From assembly GCA_003136615.1 (NCBI GenBank), contig PLFA01000109.1:674-12342 (forward strand): a DNA stretch of 11,669 nt, in the 5' to 3' direction. The notes beneath the pieces were generated by a model. It saw nothing but the letters and a program-made list of their open reading frames with translations. It ran no database searches and was not told where the DNA came from. This stretch comes from Caulobacteraceae bacterium. Lineage in GTDB: Bacteria; Pseudomonadota; Alphaproteobacteria; Caulobacterales; Caulobacteraceae. Each line of letters opens with the position of its first letter. Within the stretch, counting starts at the first letter, position 1. Made by a program: the position numbers and the translations under genes. Of this stretch, positions 6,778 to 11,669 are shown one piece after another.

Positions 6778-7884
6778 CTAGCCATTAGGGACGCGCTCAG
6801 GCGATGCAGATTTTCTCGTGAGATGCGGGCGATTTCTGCTCCGCGGTAACCTGTGAGGCTGACCCCACGGATCGACCACGACTGACTGCCCGTCCGCGCC
6901 TGTCATCAAGTAGGTCGGCCCGACCGGGACTTTGCCGTACCCGCCCGGGATATCGAGCACATATGTGGGCTGGCAGAGACCCGAGATGTGGCCGCGGATG
7001 GCCTTCACGACCGCCTGACCGTCCTCAAGGCTCTTGCGCAGATGGGCGGTGCCAGGGGCGAGATCCGCCTGATGCAGATAATAGGGTTTGATGCGGGTCT
7101 CAACGAAGGCGCGCATGAGATCGCCGAGAACCTCCGGATCATCATTGACCCCGCGCAGGAGCACGCTCTGGCTAAGCATGGGAATGCCGGCGTCGATCAG
7201 GCGGGCGCAAGCGGCCCGAACGGCGGGCGTTAGCTCGCGGGGGTGGTTGGCGTGGAGGGCCACATAGACCGCCTTGCCCGAGCGCTTGAGGGTTCTCACC
7301 ATCCCGGGCGTGATCAGATCCGGCTCCACGGCCGGAACGCGGGAGTGGAGACGGACGACCTTCACATGATCGATGGCGCCGAGCGCAGCCATCACCGCGC
7401 CGAGTCGCCGGGGCGAGAGGATGAGAGGATCGCCACCCGACAGGATCACCTCCCAGATGCCTACGTCCGATTCAATGTAGGCCAGGGCGCCCTTCAATTT
7501 GGCGGGCGAGAGATTGCCGCCCCCGCTGGGACCCACCGTCTCGCGCCGAAAGCAAAACCGGCAATAGGTGGCGCAGGTGTGGGTCAGCATAAGAAGCACG
7601 CGGTCCGGATAGCGGTGGATGATCCCGGGGACGGGGCTGTGAGGCCCATCGCCAATGGGATCGGCCAAGTCGTCCGCGCCCTCAGCCAACTCGGCCAAAT
7701 CAGGCAGGAACTGGCGGGCGATGGGGTCGGCGGGGTCGGCGGGGTCGATCAGGCCCGCGCTCGTCGGGGTGATAGCGATCGCGTAGCGGGCGGCGACCTT
7801 ATCCAAATCGGCCCCGCGGGCGGGCGCGATGAGGCCTGCTTCGGCCAGATCGGCGGCGGAGCGGAGGGTCTTTTCCAGAAGCAT
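6778..7884 (-). CDS. epmB: EF-P beta-lysylation protein EpmB / KamA-family radical SAM lysine 2,3-aminomutase
   Basis: A 368-residue radical SAM enzyme of the lysine 2,3-aminomutase family. In the EF-P pathway it converts (S)-alpha-lysine to (R)-beta-lysine, the substrate for EpmA. The [4Fe-4S]/SAM motif CATYCRFC is at residues 104-111. The PLP lysine is probably K318 in 'PGGYGKVP', matching the PGGGGK motif of lysine 2,3-aminomutase. D274 ('HQADLAPG') and D311 ('VLDIPGG') sit where that enzyme has its two substrate-amino-binding aspartates. Its C-terminal region ('GLCQPTYVLDIPGG') looks more like KamA than like E. coli EpmB, and the protein ends in a basic tail of about 20 residues. The ATG at 7884 is chosen, 8 bp after the epmA stop, with a GGGAGGGG stretch at the end of epmA; a GTG at 7920 would overlap epmA. 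Free lysine aminomutase is the alternative, but the epmA/efp context favours EF-P modification. Confidence 0.88.
   Translation of the reverse strand: MLLEKTLRSAADLAEAGLIAPARGADLDKVAARYAIAITPTSAGLIDPADPADPIARQFLPDLAELAEGADDLADPIGDGPHSPVPGIIHRYPDRVLLMLTHTCATYCRFCFRRETVGPSGGGNLSPAKLKGALAYIESDVGIWEVILSGGDPLILSPRRLGAVMAALGAIDHVKVVRLHSRVPAVEPDLITPGMVRTLKRSGKAVYVALHANHPRELTPAVRAACARLIDAGIPMLSQSVLLRGVNDDPEVLGDLMRAFVETRIKPYYLHQADLAPGTAHLRKSLEDGQAVVKAIRGHISGLCQPTYVLDIPGGYGKVPVGPTYLMTGADGQSVVVDPWGQPHRLPRSRNRPHLTRKSASPERVPNG
7723..7749 (-). repeat. Three tandem 9-bp repeats inside epmB
   Basis: On the plus strand GGGGTCGGC is repeated at 7723, 7732 and 7741 (the third copy ends GAT). It encodes 'DPADPADP' at about residues 46-55 of EpmB, in the poorly conserved N-terminal part. 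Whole-codon units keep the frame, so it would allow length variation by slippage without breaking the gene. Confidence 0.7.
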
Positions 7885-7892
7885 GACCCCGA

Positions 7893-8948
7893 TTAGTCCC
7901 CTCCCGCCATCGGCGTCCACTGCACCTGATCGATATGCTCGGCGCCCGTAGCCAGCATGACGAACCGGTCGAAGCCTAGAGCCGCGCCGCAGGCGGGCGG
8001 CATGTGGCCCAGAGCGGCCAGGAAATCTTCATCGATGGGATAGCGTTCGCCATAGATGCGCGCCTTCTCATCCATCTCCGAGGCCAAGCGACGCGCCTGT
8101 TCAGCCGGGTCGGTGAGTTCAGCGAAGGCGTTGGCCAGCTCCACGCCGCAGGCATAGAGCTCGAAGCGTTCGGCCACGCGGGGATCGGATGGCTTGGCCC
8201 GGGCCAGGGCAGCCTCTGCAAGCGGGTATTCGCAAAGGATCGTGGCGTGGCCGATACCGAGACGAGGCTCCACATGGGCCACCAGGATCCGGCTAAAGAT
8301 ATCCGACCAGGTGTCGTCATCCGCCACGCGCTCGCCCGCCCCCCGCGCCGCGCGGGCCAAGGCCTCCCGGTCGGTCTGGCCGCCATCCCTTAAGCTGGCC
8401 AAGAGATCGATCCCCGCGAACCGCGCAAAAGCGTCCGCCACGGTGAGGCGCTCAGGCGGCGCAAAGGGATCGCAGTCCAGGCCGCGGAAGACGAACCGCT
8501 CACGACCACCCACCCGCGCCGCCAGGGCCAGAAGCGCGGCGCAATCGTCCATCAGCGCCTCGTAAGGCTCTCCAGCCCGGTACCATTCCAGCATGGTGAA
8601 CTCCGGAGCATGCAAAGCGCCGCGCTCGCGGTTGCGCCAGACCCGGGCGAGATCGAAGATGCGCGTCTCTCCCGCAGCCAGCAGCCTCTTGCAGGCGAAT
8701 TCTGGGGAGGTGCGCAGATAAAGCGGCGCCCGCGCCCCGTCCGGCCCGATCATCTCGGTCCCGAAGGCGTGGAGATGGGCCTCATTGCCCGGCGAAATCT
8801 GCAGCGCGGCGGTCTCCACCTCGATGAAGTCCTCACCCTCAAACCAGTCACGGGCCGCCCGGGTCAGGGCATTGCGCGTGATCAGCCGGGCGCGCCGTCC
8901 GCCGTGCCGTTCAGGACGCCACCAGGGCGCTGCCCCCTTATCTCTCAC
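7893..8948 (-). CDS. epmA: EF-P--(R)-beta-lysine ligase EpmA (PoxA/GenX)
   Basis: A class II lysyl-tRNA synthetase paralogue that attaches (R)-beta-lysine to elongation factor P instead of tRNA. It is 351 residues, somewhat longer than E. coli EpmA (325), and consists of the catalytic core only, without the N-terminal anticodon-binding domain of LysRS. Motifs include 'RTSPEFACKRLL' (79-90), motif 2 'VWRNRERGALHAPEFTMLEWYR' split at about 103-124, 'ELANAFAELTD' (270-280) and motif 3 'GAALGFDRFVML' (321-332). The Ala in the GAALG segment is as in EpmA, where LysRS usually has Gly. Start: GTG at 8948 has a well-placed AGAGGT (8955-8960, 6-nt spacing) and keeps the family-typical 'PWWRPE' near the N-terminus; an ATG at 8966 is an alternative without a visible Shine-Dalgarno. 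It is divergent from efp and followed after 8 bp by epmB. Confidence 0.94.
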   Translation of the reverse strand: MRDKGAAPWWRPERHGGRRARLITRNALTRAARDWFEGEDFIEVETAALQISPGNEAHLHAFGTEMIGPDGARAPLYLRTSPEFACKRLLAAGETRIFDLARVWRNRERGALHAPEFTMLEWYRAGEPYEALMDDCAALLALAARVGGRERFVFRGLDCDPFAPPERLTVADAFARFAGIDLLASLRDGGQTDREALARAARGAGERVADDDTWSDIFSRILVAHVEPRLGIGHATILCEYPLAEAALARAKPSDPRVAERFELYACGVELANAFAELTDPAEQARRLASEMDEKARIYGERYPIDEDFLAALGHMPPACGAALGFDRFVMLATGAEHIDQVQWTPMAGGD

Positions 8949-9011
8949 AGCCAAACCTCTGGTCATCGCGCGGTGCGGCGGTGTAGTGCGCGTGCAAATC
9001 AGTCTTCGTCC

Positions 9012-9028
9012 GGCGCGGGAGTCGCGCC
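9012..9028 (+). repeat. Hairpin-forming inverted repeat upstream of efp
   Basis: GGCGCG (9012-9017) and CGCGCC (9023-9028) are a perfect 6-bp inverted repeat around the loop GGAGT. It lies 21 bp before the efp GTG, within the 101-bp space shared by the divergent epmA and efp promoters. It could be an mRNA hairpin in the efp leader or an operator; there is no direct evidence for either. Confidence 0.35.
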
Positions 9029-9040
9029 CGCACACGTCTT

Positions 9041-9044
9041 GAGG
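9041..9044 (+). promoter_or_regulatory. Shine-Dalgarno for efp
   Basis: GAGG at 9041-9044 stands 5 nt before the GTG at 9050 and supports that start. An ATG at 9048-9050 overlaps it but is in another frame. Confidence 0.65.
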
Positions 9045-9049
9045 TCAAT

Positions 9050-9619
9050 GTGGTCAAGGTTGCAGCCAGTTCGCTCCGCAAGGGGTCGGTGGTCGATATG
9101 GAGGGCAAACTCTATGTCGTTCTCAGCATGGAAAACATCCATCCGGGGAAGGGAACGCCCGTCACCCAGCTCGACATGCGCCGGATCGCCGACGGGGTGA
9201 AGGTGTCCGAGCGCTATCGCACCACCGAGCAGGTGGAGCGCGCCTTCGTGGACGAGCGGGATTTCAACTTCCTCTATCAGGACGGCGACGGCTATCACTT
9301 CATGAACCCGGTCACCTATGATCAGGTCGCGGTTCACCCGGACATGGTGGGCGAGGCGGCGGCCTATCTGCAGGAGGGCATGACCGTGACCCTTTCCATC
9401 CACAATGAGCTCGCCATCGCCATCGACCTGCCGGCCCGCGCCACCCTGGAGATCGTGGAGACCGAACCCTCCGTGAAAGGACAGACGGCGTCAGGCTCCT
9501 ATAAGCCCGCCATACTTTCAAACGGCGTGCGGACCATGGTTCCGGCCTATATCACTGTCGGCACGCGGATCGTGGTCATGACCGCGGATGGCTCCTTCGT
9601 GGAACGCGCCAAGGACTAG
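9050..9619 (+). CDS. efp: Translation elongation factor P
   Basis: A 189-residue EF-P, the cytosolic factor that rescues ribosomes stalled at polyproline stretches. All three domains are present: an N-terminal KOW-like domain ('RKGSVVDMEGKLYVVL'), a middle OB domain, and a C-terminal OB domain ending 'SYKPAILSNGVRTMVPAYITVGTRIVVMT' (written here only to mark the region, about 155-183). The loop that reaches the peptidyl-transferase centre reads 'HPGKGTP' and its lysine is residue 34, the same number as the beta-lysylated Lys34 of E. coli EF-P. With epmA and epmB divergent next door, modification of K34 by beta-lysine is the expected state. The start is GTG with GAGG 5 nt upstream. The gene ends only 6 bp from the stop of the convergent hydrolase gene. 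Confidence 0.97.
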   Translation: MVKVAASSLRKGSVVDMEGKLYVVLSMENIHPGKGTPVTQLDMRRIADGVKVSERYRTTEQVERAFVDERDFNFLYQDGDGYHFMNPVTYDQVAVHPDMVGEAAAYLQEGMTVTLSIHNELAIAIDLPARATLEIVETEPSVKGQTASGSYKPAILSNGVRTMVPAYITVGTRIVVMTADGSFVERAKD

Positions 9620-9625
9620 CCGCCC

Positions 9626-10384
9626 TTAGGCCGGGACGGGCGTCTTCAGCGTCTCATCCAGCAGGGCGAAGAGCTCGCCCCAGTGCCGTTCGGCCGCGGC
9701 CTCATTATAAACGGGCATGTCCGGCGGCGCGTAGCCGTGCAGGGCGCCGGCATAGACCTCGACCTTGTTGTCCACCCCCCCGGCGGTTAGCGCCTCGCGC
9801 AGGCGATCAACTTCTTCCGGCGGAAAGTGCGCGTCCTTGTCGGCCCCGGCGATATAAACCTTGGCCTTGATCTTCGGCGCCAGCAGATGGGGGCTATCGG
9901 GAGCGTCTGTAGTGAGGCGCGCGCCATGAAAACCCGCCGCCGCAACGATCCGGTCCGGATAGGCGCCGGCCGCGCGCAGGGCCAGGGCCGCGCCCATGCA
10001 GTACCCGGTGGCGCCCACCTTATCGCCTTTGACCTCAGGCTGCGCTGAGAGCCATTCGAGGAACGCGCCCGTATCGCGGGTCGAGCGAACGGGGTCGGTG
10101 GATCCCATATATTTTCCGAACAGTTCGGCCCGCTTTTCCTCGCTGGAGAAGATTTCGGAAGGGACCATGGGCTCATAGGGCCCGACCCGCCAGAACATGT
10201 CGGGCAGCAGAACGAAATAGCCGTGAGCAGCCAGGCGTTCGCACATTCCATAAAGGGCCGGTCGCACCGCTGGAGCGTCCATGTAGAAGATCACAGCCGG
10301 CCATGGTCCAGCCCCCTCCGGGGTGAAGCTAAAGGCGCGCGCCGCGCCATCGGGCGTGGGGATCGAAACCTGCGTCATGGACAT
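9626..10384 (-). CDS. Dienelactone hydrolase family protein (alpha/beta hydrolase)
   Basis: A 252-residue cytosolic alpha/beta hydrolase without a signal peptide. The nucleophile elbow is 'GYCMGA' with Cys129, as in dienelactone hydrolases, which use Cys instead of Ser. The remaining triad is probably D182 or D184 in 'AGADKDAHFPPE' and H216 in 'ALHGYAPP'. Other family features are 'WPAVIFYMDAPAVRPALYGM' near the N-terminus and 'AAHGYFVLLPDMF' (52-64). True dienelactone hydrolase acts in chloroaromatic breakdown, but no catabolic genes lie around it, so the substrate is open; many relatives are general esterases. The ATG at 10384 is supported by GAGGAA (10391-10396 on this strand) 6 nt upstream. 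It is convergent with efp and divergent from the class V PLP enzyme gene. Confidence 0.9.
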   Translation of the reverse strand: MSMTQVSIPTPDGAARAFSFTPEGAGPWPAVIFYMDAPAVRPALYGMCERLAAHGYFVLLPDMFWRVGPYEPMVPSEIFSSEEKRAELFGKYMGSTDPVRSTRDTGAFLEWLSAQPEVKGDKVGATGYCMGAALALRAAGAYPDRIVAAAGFHGARLTTDAPDSPHLLAPKIKAKVYIAGADKDAHFPPEEVDRLREALTAGGVDNKVEVYAGALHGYAPPDMPVYNEAAAERHWGELFALLDETLKTPVPA

Positions 10385-10413
10385 GGAAATTTCCTCATCG
10401 GTGGGGCCAGAGG

Positions 10414-10441
10414 GCGGCGGTCCCTTTAGACCATCGGCCGC
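10414..10441 (-). repeat. Interrupted inverted repeat upstream of the hydrolase gene
   Basis: GCGGC then GGTC (10414-10422) pair with GACC (10429-10432) and GCCGC (10437-10441) around the loop CCTTTA, with a 4-nt bulge on one side. It is about 30 bp upstream of the hydrolase ATG, in the 245-bp gap 10385-10629 between the two divergent genes. A leader hairpin or operator is possible. I saw no small ORF with coding character and no clear promoter boxes in the rest of that gap. Confidence 0.3.
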
Positions 10442-10629
10442 CAGCGCGGCGAGGGTCCAGGCGCCAAAATCAAGGTTGTTTATGCGCGTTAGTCTTCACG
10501 AGGATTTCAGAAACGCCCGCCGAACGGCCGTGAAGCGGGAGGACGGCAATCCTAGAGCGCCGAAAGCTTGCCATACAGGGCCAACCCCGCCATGCGTGGT
10601 GGGACCAGCCCCAGGAAGCAAACATCGCC

Positions 10630-11669
10630 TTGACCACGCTCTCACCCGCCCGCGCCGAAACCCGCCCTGCCCCAGCGGCCTTCCCCATCGCCGCCGTCCG
10701 CGCCGCCTTTCCCGCCGTCACGCGCGCCGAGCCTTTCATATTCTTCGACAATGCTGCGGGCGCCCAGGTTCCCCAGGTCGCCATTGATGAGGTCAACCGG
10801 CATCTGCTGGGTCACAATGTCCAGCGCGGGGGGCGCTATGGCAAAAGCCAGGAGGTGGACCGGGTGGTCGACAGGGCCCGCGCCCGAATCGCCGATTTCC
10901 TGAACGCCGACGATCCCCGGGAAGTGTGTCTTGGGATGAATGCGACCAGCTTCATCCGGCTGGTCAGCCTGGCCGTGGGTCAGACCCTTGGCGCGGGACG
11001 CGACGAGATCATCCTCACCGACCTCGATCATGAGGCCAATATCGCCACATGGCTCGCCCTGGAGCCGATGGGGGCCAAGTTCCGCTGGTGGAAGATGCGC
11101 GAGGATGGCGTCCTGCATGTGGAGGATCTGGCCGAACTCCTGACCCCCCGCACACGCATGGTGGCCTGCAATGTCGCTTCCAACGCCCTGGGCTCGATCA
11201 CGGATGTGGCCAGCGCCGCGAAGCTCGCCCACGCGGCGGGCGCCGAGATCTTCCTTGATGCGGTGCATTACGCCCCGCACGCCCGCGTCGACGTCAAAGC
11301 GTGGGACTGCGACTATCTGGTCTGCTCGGGCTACAAGATCTTCGCCCCGCATATGGGTTTTCTGTGGGGCAAGTTCTCGGCCCTTAGCGCGCTTCCCACC
11401 TTCCGGGAGGACTTCATCCCCAATGAGCCGCCGCACAAGATCGAGGCGGGCACCTTCATCTATGAAAATGTCGCCGCCATGAGTGTGGTGATCGACCACC
11501 TCGAAGAGCTTGGTAGCCAGATTGGTGGCGCTGGCTCAGCGAAGGCGCGCATAGCCGCGGCCATGGACGGTATCGCCGCCTACGAGCAGACCCTCGCGGG
11601 GCGGATGCTGCAGGGCCTCAAGGCCGCGGGGGCGGTGATCTATGGCCTCTCCGACCCGGCTCGCATGAA
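10630..11669 (+). CDS. Cysteine desulfurase-like class V PLP enzyme, VC1184 type (cut by window edge)
   Basis: The frame stays open from 10534 to the right edge; 346 residues are present from the proposed TTG start, and the C-terminus is missing. It is a fold-type I PLP enzyme of the class V aminotransferase/NifS group: 'FIFFDNAAGAQVP' near the N-terminus, 'LDHEANIATW' with H134 and N137, 'EIFLDAVHYAPH' with the PLP-nitrogen Asp210, and 'CSGYKIFAPHMGFLWG' with the Schiff-base lysine K236. The overall pattern recalls the cysteine desulfurase-like family typified by Vibrio VC1184, whose reaction is not established; assigning it to iron-sulfur assembly would be unsafe, as no suf or isc genes are near. 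No ATG or GTG occurs in frame before the conserved region; TTG at 10630 with AGGAAG (10613-10618) 11 nt upstream is the best start. The next ATG would remove conserved sequence. Confidence 0.88.
   Translation, partial: MTTLSPARAETRPAPAAFPIAAVRAAFPAVTRAEPFIFFDNAAGAQVPQVAIDEVNRHLLGHNVQRGGRYGKSQEVDRVVDRARARIADFLNADDPREVCLGMNATSFIRLVSLAVGQTLGAGRDEIILTDLDHEANIATWLALEPMGAKFRWWKMREDGVLHVEDLAELLTPRTRMVACNVASNALGSITDVASAAKLAHAAGAEIFLDAVHYAPHARVDVKAWDCDYLVCSGYKIFAPHMGFLWGKFSALSALPTFREDFIPNEPPHKIEAGTFIYENVAAMSVVIDHLEELGSQIGGAGSAKARIAAAMDGIAAYEQTLAGRMLQGLKAAGAVIYGLSDPARM

Noticed and set aside
10642..11499. 285-residue open frame on the minus strand
   Set aside because: It is antisense to the class V PLP enzyme, whose PLP lysine and other motifs show the true coding frame.
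1..11669. Mobile elements, CRISPR arrays, tRNA or rRNA genes
   Set aside because: No transposase or integrase motif, no regularly spaced repeats and no tRNA- or rRNA-like sequence were seen on either strand.

Overview
The window is GC-rich chromosomal DNA from a Gram-negative, aerobically respiring bacterium. Gene content (cytochrome bo3 ubiquinol oxidase, Tat-exported flavoenzyme with a c-type cytochrome, EF-P/EpmA/EpmB set) and the character of the EF-P and EpmA proteins suggest an alphaproteobacterium, probably near Caulobacterales. That placement is from recall of family sequences, not from a search. I see no mobile element, CRISPR array, rRNA or tRNA. It reads as densely packed housekeeping and metabolic genes.

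Layout. (1) 1-1171, minus: cyoA and the 5' end of cyoB, the start of a bo3-type quinol oxidase operon leaving the window on the left; a nested inverted repeat sits just upstream of the cyoA start. (2) 1385-3454, plus: an exported M28 metallopeptidase, then a UPF0178 (YaiI/YqxD) protein. (3) 3595-5594, plus: a Tat-exported FAD amine oxidase-like enzyme followed 5 bp later by a small secreted cytochrome c. The pair resembles periplasmic flavin amine dehydrogenases that pass electrons to a cytochrome. (4) 5608-8948, minus: epmA, epmB (KamA family) and an SsuD-type FMNH2-dependent alkanesulfonate monooxygenase, all head to tail. (5) 9050-9619, plus: efp, divergent from epmA. Together efp, epmA and epmB make the core of the EF-P lysine-34 beta-lysylation pathway; no EpmC hydroxylase is in the window. 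(6) 9626-10384, minus: a dienelactone hydrolase family protein, convergent with efp. (7) 10630 to the right edge, plus: a class V PLP enzyme (cysteine desulfurase-like, VC1184 type), cut by the window end.

Nothing here is clearly a previously undescribed system. The strongest leads are the amine dehydrogenase/cytochrome c pair, the compact EF-P modification locus with a strongly KamA-like EpmB, and the SsuD gene sitting without ssuEABC at the end of the epmAB run. Two real genes (cyoB and the class V PLP enzyme) run off the window edges.
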